Source: Shinella kummerowiae (lineage in GTDB: Bacteria > Pseudomonadota > Alphaproteobacteria > Rhizobiales > Rhizobiaceae). Taken from it: a stretch of 64,000 bases of DNA. The DNA is taken from the NCBI RefSeq assembly GCF_009827055.1, contig NZ_WUMK01000005.1, positions 1 through 64,000 of the forward strand. The letters are read 5' to 3'. Below, in pieces: positions 18,749-27,797 of the stretch. The number at the start of each line of letters is the position of its first letter. Position 1 is the stretch's first letter. Position numbers and translations under genes: made by a program. Under the pieces are notes generated by a model. That model was not told the origin of the DNA and did no database searches. It was given only the letters and a program-made list of their open reading frames with translations.

Positions 18749-18901
18749 AGTCGCGTGAAGCGAAAACTTACTTTCGGTTTTTGGATTTCGTATCTCGTTT
18801 ATTCTTAATTAATTTCTTATATATTCTTGGTTTTTATTTTATATAGATAATTTGATCTATTATTATTTAGATATATACATGGCTGGCTGGGCCGTCTGCG
18901 A
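18749..18901. promoter_or_regulatory. Very AT-rich gap upstream of exoY-like gene
   Basis: About 150 bases between two minus-strand genes. Bases 18780-18880 consist almost only of A and T in stretches such as TTATTCTTAATTAATTTC. This contrasts sharply with the GC-rich genes on both sides. It most likely carries the exoY promoter and perhaps a site for a nucleoid-type regulator. No motif is assigned. Confidence 0.4.
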
Positions 18902-19822
18902 TCATAAGCCTTCGCGGTTCCAGCTTTCCAAAAGCGCTGCCGCCTGATCGCGGCGGGCGACGTCAAACATGCGTCTGGCGCGGTACAGACGAACCCGGGT
19001 GAGGCAGGCGAGGGCAAGCAGGCGGTTTCGCAGGCCCGAGACCCTCTCGCTTGCGAAAATGCGAAAAGCCTCCAGCAGAGGGGAGCCTGCGACTGCCAGG
19101 CAGACCGCAAACCACCGCAACCGCGTAGACTGGCCGCGCCGCCAATCATCGAACTGGTGTGCCACATGACGATCCCACCGGCGTACAAGCTCGCCGAAAG
19201 ACCTGCACGACGGCGTCAGCACCTTTGCTTGCGGCAGGAAAACGGTCTTGAAGGCCAATGCCGTCGCCCGCTGCCCCCACGCGGTGTCCTCCATCGTGGC
19301 GATCCCGCCGAAGGGGCCAACGTGCCGGAAGACCGAGGCCCGCACGGCCATGTTGCCGGTGGCGGCATATCCGTGCCGTTCGACATAGAGCCGCACCCGA
19401 TAGCTGTAGATGCTCTCATAGGCCTCGATTGCGGTCGGGTGGGCGGGATCGGTCATGAGGATTCCGATGTCGCCACCGATGACATCGACCTCCGGGTGGC
19501 TGTTCATCGTGTGGACGATCGTCTGGGCCCAGCCCGGCTCGACCACACAATCGGCATCGACGAAGGCAAGCAGATCGGACTTAGCCAGCATAGCGCCGCG
19601 ATTGCGGGCGGGGCCTGGGCCCGGCGTCGTCTCCCGTTCGAGAAGGACATCGGGAAAGTCGGCGCATGCCGCGGACGGAAGCTCCACGGAGCCGTTGTCG
19701 ACAACGATGATCTGCAGCCTGAGATGAGGGGCGTTCTGGGCGTCCAACGCAAGAAGGCAGCGCCGGAGGTTGCCTTCCGGCTCGTTGAGATGCGGGATTA
19801 TGACTGTGAGCTGCGGCTGCAT
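18902..19822 (-). CDS. Family 2 glycosyltransferase
   Basis: About 306 aa GT-A fold. It shows LTVIIPHLNEPEGNLRRCLL at the N-terminus, the nucleotide-binding IIVVDNGS, the acidic FVDADCVVEPGWAQ segment and a later MEDTAWGQRA region that may hold the catalytic base. The C-terminal part is basic with a hydrophobic stretch, suggesting membrane association. The ATG at 19822 was chosen (GGGGA five bases upstream); 19834 and 19870 are alternatives. Donor and acceptor sugars cannot be told from sequence. Its location beside the priming transferase suggests an early step of repeat-unit assembly. Confidence 0.82.
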   Translation of the reverse strand: MQPQLTVIIPHLNEPEGNLRRCLLALDAQNAPHLRLQIIVVDNGSVELPSAACADFPDVLLERETTPGPGPARNRGAMLAKSDLLAFVDADCVVEPGWAQTIVHTMNSHPEVDVIGGDIGILMTDPAHPTAIEAYESIYSYRVRLYVERHGYAATGNMAVRASVFRHVGPFGGIATMEDTAWGQRATALAFKTVFLPQAKVLTPSCRSFGELVRRWDRHVAHQFDDWRRGQSTRLRWFAVCLAVAGSPLLEAFRIFASERVSGLRNRLLALACLTRVRLYRARRMFDVARRDQAAALLESWNREGL

Positions 19823-20261
19823 CTGGGTCCCCATTCCTCGCGCCGCGGACGCGTTGACCGTCCGCACCACTCGTTCACGCGTTGCAGCATGCCGCCGCGT
19901 ATCTGTGAGGGAAAGACATGCAAGGGGCTGAGTCTGGAACCAACGGGCAAGCGGCGCTCAGCGGAAAGGGGAGGGGCCGCCGGTGGCGGCGTATTGTCTC
20001 CGTCCGCCGATTTGACACCATCTGATTATCCGGTGTCGATTTTCGCCACGCGGGTTTAGTGCCGTGCCGTCCTTGAGCACCCGAAAGTGCATGCCATCGG
20101 TGCCTCGAACCATCCCTCGGGCGTAGGCTATGAGTTTACGCCCGTCGCATCGCTCACCGAAATCATGATGGAAGATCGTAAGCGGCAAAGTCGCAACGTC
20201 GAACGGCCATCTATCCCGCAAACAGCCGCCACTCGAAGATGCCATCAAACTCGCTTGGGTC
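19823..20261. other. 439-base gap between divergent GT2 and Wzz genes
   Basis: No convincing gene. It holds the divergent promoters and an inverted repeat, GACACC (20014-20019) and GGTGTC (20032-20037), 12 bases apart. The half-sites resemble those of the ACACC/GGTGT palindrome at 34859-34874, so a shared regulator is possible. Confidence 0.4.
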
Positions 20262-21800
20262 ATGGATAGGTTGTCTTCAATGCATAACCTGGATTTCGGC
20301 TTCTATTTCTCGATCATCAGGCGCAGATTGCCTCTCGTGCTGGTGGTCACCATCGTCGCTCTCGTGGCGGCGGTTATGGTCGTTCGGTTCAAGACGCCGG
20401 TTTACACCGCATCGGCCAAGCTGCTTGTCGAGGCGCCGCAGATCCCGACGGATCTTGCGAAATCCACGGTGCCGATGGGCGCAACCGCCCAACTCCTGAT
20501 CCTGCAGCAGGAGATGACGACGCATGACGCGCTCGTCGCCCTTGCCTCCAGGCTCGACATCTACGCCGCGAGCCCGCAAACCCCGTCGGACGAAGACATC
20601 GTGGCCGACATGCGATCGCGGATCGATTTCCGGCAAGTACAGCTGGATGCTCAGGATCCGGCTCAGCGCGTGGCGATCTACGCCATCTCCTTCGACGCGG
20701 AAAACCCTCTTCTCGCGGCGAAAGTCACCAACGAACTCGTCGGGCTGGTGCTATCGAAGAACCAGCGGGAAAGAACCATCCGTGCGAGCAGCACGCTGGA
20801 ATTCTTCGATCAGAAGGCGGTGGCGCTTGACCACACGCTCAAGCAACTCGAAGCCGAAATCCTTCAATTCAAGAACGACAACAGGGAATCGCTGCCCGAA
20901 AGCCTCGACTTCTATCGAAGCGAATTGCTGAGCCAGCAGGAACGCCAGGCGTCACTGGAACGCGAGGCATCCGAGCTGCGAAGCAAGCGTGGCGCCCTTG
21001 TTGCCGCCTATACCAGCACCGACCAGTTGCCTGGCATCGAGCAGCGCCTGACCCCTGACCAGCAATTGCTCGTTGATCTGAACAAGGCGATATCCGAGCA
21101 GCTCACCATGTTCAGTGATGACAGCCCGATCATCGTTGCCATGCGCACCCGCATCGCCGAACTCGAGAAGCGTATCCGGCTGGTGCGCAAGCCGGTTGTG
21201 GCTGATGGCAAGGCTCAGAACGTAAAAAGCGCACCCTTCGGGCTCGATCTGCAACTGTCGGAAATAGACCTGCGGCTGGAGACGATAGCCGGGGAGAAAG
21301 CGACGATCGACAAACGTATTGCCGCACTCCGCTTGTCGGTCGCGCAGGCGCCGATCAGCGAGGCGGGCTTGACGGCGCTTCTGCGAAATCGCGACAACGT
21401 GCAGAAGCAATATAATGCCGCAATCGCGCAAAAAGCCGAGGCATCGACCGGCGAGCAGCTTGAAATCCGTTCGGATAGCGAGCGCTTTTCGCTCCTCGAA
21501 GCCGCGATCGCGCCGACAAAGGCCGCCGGGCCCAAGCGCCGCCTGCTCGTGGCCGGCGGTGGCGCGGCCGGCATGGGACTTGGGATTGGGCTCGCCATTC
21601 TCCTGGAACTGCTCAACAGAACCGTGCGCAGGCCGCAAGACATTACCAACCTGCTTCAGGTCGAGCCGCTGGTCACAATTCCGGTCATCAGCATGTCAGC
21701 CGGCAAAAAGCGAAACAAACCGTCGATAGCATCGTCCACATGGCGCGCCGGCACCTGGCGCGAGAGTTGGCGGACGTATCTCACCATGCGGGGGATTTAG
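20262..21800 (+). CDS. Wzz-type polysaccharide chain-length/co-polymerase protein (no kinase domain)
   Basis: 512 aa. An N-terminal helix (about residues 25-45, VLVVTIVALVAAVMVV), a long periplasmic part rich in coiled coil (about 170-330, e.g. LKQLEAEILQFKND), and a C-terminal helix near 430-450 (LVAGGGAAGMGLGIGLAIL) give the PCP/Wzz layout of ExoP. The cytoplasmic ATPase of ExoP/Wzc is absent and is supplied by the next gene. It probably sets chain length and links polymerase to export. The ATG at 20280 is an alternative start. Confidence 0.87.
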   Translation: MDRLSSMHNLDFGFYFSIIRRRLPLVLVVTIVALVAAVMVVRFKTPVYTASAKLLVEAPQIPTDLAKSTVPMGATAQLLILQQEMTTHDALVALASRLDIYAASPQTPSDEDIVADMRSRIDFRQVQLDAQDPAQRVAIYAISFDAENPLLAAKVTNELVGLVLSKNQRERTIRASSTLEFFDQKAVALDHTLKQLEAEILQFKNDNRESLPESLDFYRSELLSQQERQASLEREASELRSKRGALVAAYTSTDQLPGIEQRLTPDQQLLVDLNKAISEQLTMFSDDSPIIVAMRTRIAELEKRIRLVRKPVVADGKAQNVKSAPFGLDLQLSEIDLRLETIAGEKATIDKRIAALRLSVAQAPISEAGLTALLRNRDNVQKQYNAAIAQKAEASTGEQLEIRSDSERFSLLEAAIAPTKAAGPKRRLLVAGGGAAGMGLGIGLAILLELLNRTVRRPQDITNLLQVEPLVTIPVISMSAGKKRNKPSIASSTWRAGTWRESWRTYLTMRGI

Positions 21801-21802
21801 CC

Positions 21803-22600
21803 ATGAGCATCGGGATTCGACCTGCCTTCCTGCATGAAGCCCTGGAAATCCGCAATTCGGATCGGGGCAGGGAGCAAGCGCCTGACGCGCGCCCCAGTTT
21901 TGCGAAAGACAATGCCTGGCCGTCCCTCAAGGAATTCCGGCTGTCGCCGCAGACACGGGCCGCCCATGGGATCGTCGCCGGGAACAAGTCCGATCCAGCC
22001 TGCGCGGCATTCGATCTGCTCAGGACGAAGCTCATGCAGACGCTGAAGCAGAACGGCTGGCGATCGGTGGCCATTACGTCTCCGATGCCGCGCTGCGGCA
22101 AATCCCTGGTGGCCGTGAACCTGGCGCTGAGCCTTGCCGAACTGGAAGACACGCGAACGGTCCTTCTCGATCTGGACCTCCGGAACCCCGGCCTGGCGAC
22201 ACTGCTCGAAATGGATGCGTCGCCATCGATGGAATTCTTTTTGCGGGGCGAATACGACGTTGCCGACGCGCTGCGTCTCTGCGGCAAGAATCTCGCCATC
22301 GGTGCGAACCTTTGGCCAGCGCGCCTCGCCTCTGAGATCCTGCAGGGCGAAGCGGCGGCGAAAGCGCTCAAGACAATGGTTCAGGACCTGAGTGCCGATG
22401 TGGTGCTCTACGACATGACGTCGATGCTGACCCACGACGACGTGCTGGCTTTCCTGCCCAATGTGGACTGCGTCATCCTCGTCGCGGCCGCCGAACAGAG
22501 CACCTTTGCAGAGATTGATGCCTGCGAGCGCATGCTCGCCGAAAGGACCAATGTCCTCGGCGTCGTGCTCAACAAATGTCGCCATGGCCCGGCCTATTGA
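21803..22600 (+). CDS. CapB/CpsD-like ATPase partner of Wzz (ParA/MinD fold)
   Basis: 265 aa P-loop protein of the BY-kinase/ParA type. The Walker A is SPMPRCGKSLVAVNLA, where the usual PGEGKS or PGCGKS reads PRCGKS. Walker A' reads TVLLDLDLRNPG and Walker B VVLYDMTSM. There is no C-terminal tyrosine cluster; a single Tyr is the last residue. The ATG at 21803 lies two bases after the Wzz stop with GGGGGA upstream, so the pair forms a split ExoP/Wzc. It may act as ATPase without autophosphorylation. Confidence 0.82.
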   Translation: MSIGIRPAFLHEALEIRNSDRGREQAPDARPSFAKDNAWPSLKEFRLSPQTRAAHGIVAGNKSDPACAAFDLLRTKLMQTLKQNGWRSVAITSPMPRCGKSLVAVNLALSLAELEDTRTVLLDLDLRNPGLATLLEMDASPSMEFFLRGEYDVADALRLCGKNLAIGANLWPARLASEILQGEAAAKALKTMVQDLSADVVLYDMTSMLTHDDVLAFLPNVDCVILVAAAEQSTFAEIDACERMLAERTNVLGVVLNKCRHGPAY

Positions 22601-22663
22601 CGGCGACAACGGCCTTGCCCTGCGGGGATCATGATCAACACCATCGATGACGGGGAAATGCGC

Positions 22664-23914
22664 ATGCTCAAAATACTGGTTGTGTATGGCACCCGCCCTG
22701 AAGCGGTGAAAATGGCCCCGTTGATCGATGCGTTGCGGCAGTCGCGATGCTGCCGGCCGGTGATCGCGGTGACCGGCCAGCATCGGGAGATGCTTGATCA
22801 GGTCAACCATCTGTTCGGGATAGAACCGGATTTCGACCTCAACATCATCACGCAGTCGCAGACGCTCGAGACCATCACGTCCCGCGTCCTGGCGGGGGTC
22901 TCCGCGGTGATCGAGCGGGAGAGCCCGGATGCGCTTGTGGTGCAGGGCGACACCACCACCTGCTTTGCTGCGGGGCTCGCGGCTTTCTATCACAAGGTTC
23001 CCCTCATTCATCTGGAGGCCGGCCTGCGAACCGGCAATCGCGACAATCCATTCCCCGAAGAGCTCAATCGCCGGCTGACGAGCCAACTCGCCATGCTGCA
23101 TCTGGCGCCGACATCGACCGCCAAGGCCAACCTGCTGAGGGACGGCATCGCCGAAAGCGATATCGTCGTCACCGGCAACACCGTTATCGATGCGCTGTTG
23201 CATGTATCCGGGCGCAACAGCGTGTCGGACAATCCGGAACTCAACGGGGTTTTCGACAGGCCGACAGTGCTGATCACCGCGCACCGCCGGGAATCCTGGG
23301 GTGAGCCGATGGCGCGAACGGCGCGGGCCATCGCTCGGCTGGCGCGGGATTTCCCGCACATGAACTTCCTTCTTCCCGCCCATCTCAATCCGGCGGTGAG
23401 GGACGTGCTTCTGCCGCCGCTTGCAGGCCTTGAAAACGTCAGGATAACCCGGCCTCTTGATTACCGGGATTTCGTGAGCGCGATGCGGGATTGTATGCTG
23501 GTCCTGACCGACAGCGGCGGCGTGCAGGAGGAGGCGCCGACATTCGGCAAACCCGTGCTGGTGCTGCGCGAGACGACCGAGCGGCCCGAAGCGGTGACCG
23601 CGGGCACGGCGCGGCTGATCGGCACCGACGAGGATGCCGTCGTGAACGCCGTCACGGAACTGCTCCGCGATGGCGATGCCTATCGTCGAATGGCCCGCGC
23701 CGTGAACCCCTATGGCGACGGGCTGGCCGCGCGGCGGTCAACGCAGGCGATCGAGCACTTCTTTGGCCTTGCCGATCGTCCGGACGAGTTCACCGGCCTG
23801 GCGCCGGCCGCGCCGCTGCCGATCGTCCTCGATGTCAGATCCGTTCCCCAGACCGCCCATCCGGGCGCGTTTGTCCGCAACGGCAGCGCTCTCGACACCG
23901 CACATGTCGGATGA
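22664..23914 (+). CDS. wecB: WecB, UDP-N-acetylglucosamine 2-epimerase (non-hydrolysing)
   Basis: About 416 aa. It opens LKILVVYGTRPEAVKMAPLI and has LIHLEAGLRTGNRDNPFPEE, TAHRRESWGEP and DSGGVQEEAPTFGKPVLVLR, all standard in this family. It makes UDP-ManNAc from UDP-GlcNAc. GGGGAA at 22652 fits the ATG at 22664; ATG 22631 and 22658 are also in frame. Together with the wecC and wecG homologues just downstream (opposite strand) it points to ManNAcA. A role as epimerase on a 2,3-diacetamido uronic acid (WbpI type) is a possible alternative. The C-terminus carries about 45 extra residues. Confidence 0.9.
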   Translation: MLKILVVYGTRPEAVKMAPLIDALRQSRCCRPVIAVTGQHREMLDQVNHLFGIEPDFDLNIITQSQTLETITSRVLAGVSAVIERESPDALVVQGDTTTCFAAGLAAFYHKVPLIHLEAGLRTGNRDNPFPEELNRRLTSQLAMLHLAPTSTAKANLLRDGIAESDIVVTGNTVIDALLHVSGRNSVSDNPELNGVFDRPTVLITAHRRESWGEPMARTARAIARLARDFPHMNFLLPAHLNPAVRDVLLPPLAGLENVRITRPLDYRDFVSAMRDCMLVLTDSGGVQEEAPTFGKPVLVLRETTERPEAVTAGTARLIGTDEDAVVNAVTELLRDGDAYRRMARAVNPYGDGLAARRSTQAIEHFFGLADRPDEFTGLAPAAPLPIVLDVRSVPQTAHPGAFVRNGSALDTAHVG

Positions 23915-24097
23915 ACGTGTCTAAGCCTGGGGGTGTCGCACAGGCACCTCTCCTCCGCCCGCCGGCATCGCTTCCGAAGGCCGGGCGGACCAGAGCCTGA
24001 ATCTAGCAAATTGTTGACGTTGAGGGTGTTGCCGTACCTTGCGGGACGGGCAGAGCCTGCGGCCCTTTGCGATACACCCGGTTCTTCAGCGGCAAGA

Positions 24098-25354
24098 TTA
24101 CCGCCAGACACCGCGCGTATCATAGACGATCTTGCCGCCCAGCCGGGTGTGGCGGATCGCGCGGAAGGGGTCGTGCTCGACGAGCAGCACGACGATGTCG
24201 GCACGCTCGACGGCGTCATAGGCCTGTTCGAGCCGGATGTTGCCGTATTCGGCAAGCTGCCTCGGCATCTTCTCCACATAGGGATCGACCGCGAGCACCT
24301 CCACATCCGGCAGCGCACGGGCAATGAGGCCGACGACGTCGATCGCCGGGCTCTCGCGCACGTCGTCCACGTTCGCCTTGAACGTCAGGCCGAGGCAGGC
24401 GATCGTCGGGGCGTGGAAGCGCTTGGCCTTCATCACCACCTGTTCGGCGACATGGTGCGGCCGTCGGTCGTTGACCTCGCGCGCCGTCCTGATCAGTTTG
24501 GCAAGGCCGGGTGCAGCGGAGACGATGAACCATGGGTCGACCGGAATGCAATGCCCGCCCACGCCAGGGCCCGGGCTCAATATACTGACGCGCGGATGCC
24601 GGTTGGCGAGCCGGATGACCTCCCACACGTCGATATGCAGCGCCTCGCTGATCAGTGAAAGCTCGTTGGCAAAGGCAATGTTGACGTCGCGATAGGCGTT
24701 CTCGACCAGCTTGGCCAACTCCGCGCTCGCCGCGTCGGTGAGCAGGATTTCGCCCTGGGCGAAAAGACGGTAGATCGACGCGGCCTTCTCGGCGCATAGC
24801 GGCGTCAATCCGCCGACGACGCGGTCGTTGGTAATGATCTCGATCATGATCCGCCCGGGCAGGACGCGCTCGGGGCAATGGGCCACATAGATGTCCGCGC
24901 CGTTCTCCCCGTCCCGCGGCATCTTGAGATCGGGTCGCACGGCGGCGATCCAGCTACTGACCATCTCCGTCGTTCCGGGCGGTGACGTCGATTCGAGCAC
25001 CACGATGTTGCCCGGTTTCAGGCGCGGTGCGATCTGCTCGGCGGCTGCCTTGACGTAGGACAGGTCCGCTGTGTGGTCTTCATTGAAGGGTGTCGGCACC
25101 GCGATGATGAAGGCGTCGGCCTCCGGCACCTCGCTCGTGGCGACCAACCGTCCCATCGCCACCGCGCCGCTGACGCCGACGGCCAGGTCAGGCTCGACGA
25201 ATGGTACCTCGCCGCGGCAGATCGCGGCGACGATAGCAGGGTTGATGTCCACGCCGGTAACGTCAATGCCCCGCGTCGCGATCGCTACGGCCGTCGGAAG
25301 GCCAATGTACCCCAGGCCGAGAATTGCCAGCCTGCCCTTGAAGATCTCAGTCAT
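24098..25354 (-). CDS. wecC: WecC, UDP-N-acetyl-D-mannosaminuronate dehydrogenase
   Basis: 418 aa UDP-sugar 6-dehydrogenase. The N-terminus has LAILGLGYIGLPTAVAIATR. The central segment shows VENAYRDVNIAFANELS, and the catalytic Cys lies in GPGVGGHCIPVDPWFIV, wording typical of WecC. The C-terminal NAD domain follows (ACLGLTFKANVDDVRESPA). It oxidises UDP-ManNAc to UDP-ManNAcA in two steps. Its start overlaps the stop of the WecG-like gene by 8 bases (ATGACTGA). A UDP-GlcNAc dehydrogenase function (WbpA type) cannot be excluded. Confidence 0.9.
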   Translation of the reverse strand: MTEIFKGRLAILGLGYIGLPTAVAIATRGIDVTGVDINPAIVAAICRGEVPFVEPDLAVGVSGAVAMGRLVATSEVPEADAFIIAVPTPFNEDHTADLSYVKAAAEQIAPRLKPGNIVVLESTSPPGTTEMVSSWIAAVRPDLKMPRDGENGADIYVAHCPERVLPGRIMIEIITNDRVVGGLTPLCAEKAASIYRLFAQGEILLTDAASAELAKLVENAYRDVNIAFANELSLISEALHIDVWEVIRLANRHPRVSILSPGPGVGGHCIPVDPWFIVSAAPGLAKLIRTAREVNDRRPHHVAEQVVMKAKRFHAPTIACLGLTFKANVDDVRESPAIDVVGLIARALPDVEVLAVDPYVEKMPRQLAEYGNIRLEQAYDAVERADIVVLLVEHDPFRAIRHTRLGGKIVYDTRGVWR

Positions 25355-26171
25355 GCACGACGCTCCCTGGCATCGTTTCCCGCCGTTCGAATTTCACCAC
25401 GATCTGCCCGTCCTCGTGTTCGAACGCACGGGTCGGGCTGAGCATTTCCCGCGCGAGCAGGTGAAGAAAGCTGCTGTTGGTGGACAGGTAGCGCCACCAC
25501 AGGCGGCGCGGCTCTTGCATGACCCGGTAGGCCCATTCCATCCCGAATTTTTGCCAGAGCGGCGGCGCGCGCCGCGTCAACCCCGCAAGGATGTCGAAGG
25601 AGCCTCCGACACCGTGCAGGACGGGAACGCCGAGCGACGGACCGTGCGTCGCGAGGAAGATCTCCTTTTTCGGGGAGACCATGCCGAGGAACAGCATGTC
25701 CGCGCCACAGTCACGGATGCGGGACGCGATGCCTTCCGCCTCTTCCGGCTTGAAGTAACCGTGATGGCTATAGGCAATCGTGAGATTGGGATAGCGCGCG
25801 CGGATCGCCGTCTCCATGGCCGCGAGGACGTCCGGCCGGGCGCCAAGGAGGGCCACGGAGCGGCGCTCGGCATTTGCAAGCGCAAGCAGCCGTACGAAGA
25901 GATCGATGCCGGCGATGCGTTCGGGAAGCGGTCGCCCGAGCAGCTTGCTCGCCCAGACGACGGCCTGGCCGTCGGCGATGATCATGTCGCATTCGATCAG
26001 GGAATTCCTCAACATGGAATTGCGCCGGAGATTGACGATCTTGGCGGCATTCAGCACGCCGACGAGCATGCGCTGGCGCGTTCCGATTGCCGTCCTGCAC
26101 CGTTCGACGGCCTCTTCCATGCGTAAGGGATCCATATACATCCCGAACAGCAGTTGGCGCTCGCTTGTCAT
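25347..26171 (-). CDS. WecG/TagA/CpsF-family glycosyltransferase (GT26)
   Basis: 274 aa. Diagnostic text includes VLNAAKIVNLRRN, IADGQAVVWASKLLGRPLPERIAG (in two parts), VGGSFDILAGLTRRAPPLWQ and YRVMQEPRRLWWRYL. GT26 enzymes transfer ManNAcA (WecG) or ManNAc (TagA) to lipid-linked GlcNAc. A GGGGAGG site lies upstream of ATG 26171; the frame is open further upstream into the preceding gene and was trimmed. It is cotranscribed with wecC, so UDP-ManNAcA is the most likely donor (inference). Confidence 0.9.
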   Translation of the reverse strand: MTSERQLLFGMYMDPLRMEEAVERCRTAIGTRQRMLVGVLNAAKIVNLRRNSMLRNSLIECDMIIADGQAVVWASKLLGRPLPERIAGIDLFVRLLALANAERRSVALLGARPDVLAAMETAIRARYPNLTIAYSHHGYFKPEEAEGIASRIRDCGADMLFLGMVSPKKEIFLATHGPSLGVPVLHGVGGSFDILAGLTRRAPPLWQKFGMEWAYRVMQEPRRLWWRYLSTNSSFLHLLAREMLSPTRAFEHEDGQIVVKFERRETMPGSVVHD

Positions 26172-26188
26172 CCGAACCTCCCCCTCAA

Positions 26189-27457
26189 TCAAAGGCGCGT
26201 CGTATTCGCGTCCCTGTTGTCCCCGAGCTTTGTCACCGTTCCGCCGCTGAGCCACGCGTAAAGCATCAGGCCGAATTCATACGGCCTGCATTCGCGGTCG
26301 ATGCGCCGGGGCGGGAACAGGACGTTCGCGGCGGGCAGCTTGAAACTGGACCACAGCGCGGTTCCCGCCGCCGCTGCCTTGCGAACGAACTTGTTCGGCT
26401 CGCGCCGGGCGACCTTTCGCCAGACAACGCCCTTGTCCGGTACGATCAGCACGTCCCGTGTTTCCGGATGGTCGTCGAGCCAGCGAAGCCCGTTGGTGAT
26501 GCAATTGAAAAAGTCCCGCCCGCCCGCTTCGCGTAGTTCCAGAAGCGCCATGGGCGCCATGGCATGCTGGTGGACGCTGTAGACCGGATACCCTTCGGCA
26601 ACCGTGCCGTGGCGCACGTCGTAGTGCCACCACCATTGGCCGCTGCTGCCCTGCAGCGCGCAGATTCGTTCGGCACAGACTTCAGCCGCTGTGAGCGCCT
26701 CGACATCGCCGAGGCTGGCATGAAGGCGCGAGAGGGCCTGGATCGGATAGACCTGGTCGGCAAAACAACCGATATGGGAGCGCAGCCGACCACTCGCCGA
26801 AGCGGGTACCCAATGCCCGAACAGCGGTGAGCCGAGGCGCGCTGAGAAGAGGCCGGCCCGTGCGGCCTCAATCAGGCGCGAGGTGTCGGCAAGTCCGCGA
26901 GCCGCGAGGGCGGCGCTCAGGCACCAGGCGCATTCCACCGTGGAGATCGGTGTGCCCGATGCCAGGTGGCGGGACAGGGCCGTATAGAGCGGGGCGGCAA
27001 AGACGCCCGTCACTTCGGCGATCGCCCAGGCCGTCAAGGCGATCGCACCGATATCGGCGGATTGTTCGGCGGATGCGGCCGCCCGTTGCAGCAGCTCGGC
27101 AATCGTGCCGCCTTCCAGAGCGTGCATCTGTGTCGCCGTGTCGGTATGCGCCAGGCCAAGGGCGGTCATGGCGGTGTAACGAAGGCTGACGCCCTCGCGC
27201 CGCTCCGTCCAGCCGTCTTTCGTCTCGACCGCCCGCAGCGTATGGGCAAAGAGGTCGCCGTCATACATGCGTGGCAGGCCGTGCCCGGCAACCAGCAGCA
27301 ACCTGTCGACCAGGGAGCGCGAAGACGGGGACACGGCGGCGAGCAGGGCAAGCCGATCCTTTGAGAGGGGCGCCGGCCCTTCAACCGACCGGGACGAGGT
27401 GGCGGCTTCGAAGGCCGCGCGAATCTGCAATTGCGATTTGGCGATGTCGATCGACAT
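26189..27457 (-). CDS. Unknown protein, probably all-alpha (toroid-like), in EPS locus
   Basis: About 422 aa, no signal peptide and no membrane span. It is dominated by Ala/Leu-rich helical segments of regular length (ADIGAIALTAWAIAEV, STVECAWCLSAALAARGL, YPIQALSRLHASLGD), with aromatic patches such as GQWWWHYDV and a conserved-looking tail around FPPRRIDRECRPYEFGLML. This pattern resembles alpha/alpha toroids (terpenoid cyclase, lyase or epimerase folds) but no family is recognised. ATG 27457 follows GGAAG at the right distance. It lies 17 bases upstream of the WecG-like gene in one operon, so a role in handling the polysaccharide is likely but undefined. Confidence 0.75.
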   Translation of the reverse strand: MSIDIAKSQLQIRAAFEAATSSRSVEGPAPLSKDRLALLAAVSPSSRSLVDRLLLVAGHGLPRMYDGDLFAHTLRAVETKDGWTERREGVSLRYTAMTALGLAHTDTATQMHALEGGTIAELLQRAAASAEQSADIGAIALTAWAIAEVTGVFAAPLYTALSRHLASGTPISTVECAWCLSAALAARGLADTSRLIEAARAGLFSARLGSPLFGHWVPASASGRLRSHIGCFADQVYPIQALSRLHASLGDVEALTAAEVCAERICALQGSSGQWWWHYDVRHGTVAEGYPVYSVHQHAMAPMALLELREAGGRDFFNCITNGLRWLDDHPETRDVLIVPDKGVVWRKVARREPNKFVRKAAAAGTALWSSFKLPAANVLFPPRRIDRECRPYEFGLMLYAWLSGGTVTKLGDNRDANTTRL

Positions 27458-27797
27458 GGAGGCTTCCATCACCGGTGAAGGCACCGGCTTGCCGAGGTTC
27501 CTGATCGACGGAGGGCTCCACGCGATTGAAACGCGATGCCGATCTCCGTCCCGCTTGTCACCTAGGCTACGAACTCCAGGCGTTTAATCTACCGCTCTCA
27601 AAGGTTGACGCGCGATCGTTGGAGGGCAGGAAGCACGCCACGGACTATCCGAAGGGCTTAGGGCGGGGAGGCGGTGGCGTAATGCAATCCGACTAGGTGT
27701 CCGACGGCATCTCCTGCGCCTTACGTCTCTCGGCAGTCTTTCGGTGTGGTAGTATTCAGACAATTCTGGGCTCGATGAAACGAGCGGGCGCAGCGCA
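27458..27797. promoter_or_regulatory. 340-base divergent promoter region
   Basis: The gap separates the minus-strand toroid/wecG/wecC operon from the plus-strand GT2 gene, so it should hold two promoters. No gene-like frame or strong repeat was found. Confidence 0.35.

Noticed and set aside
20087..20269. 60-aa plus-strand frame before the Wzz gene
   Set aside because: No RBS, no recognisable composition, and it lies in the likely promoter region.
21797..23383. 528-aa minus-strand frame opposite the ATPase and wecB
   Set aside because: Spans two clear plus-strand genes and their junction; no domain features.
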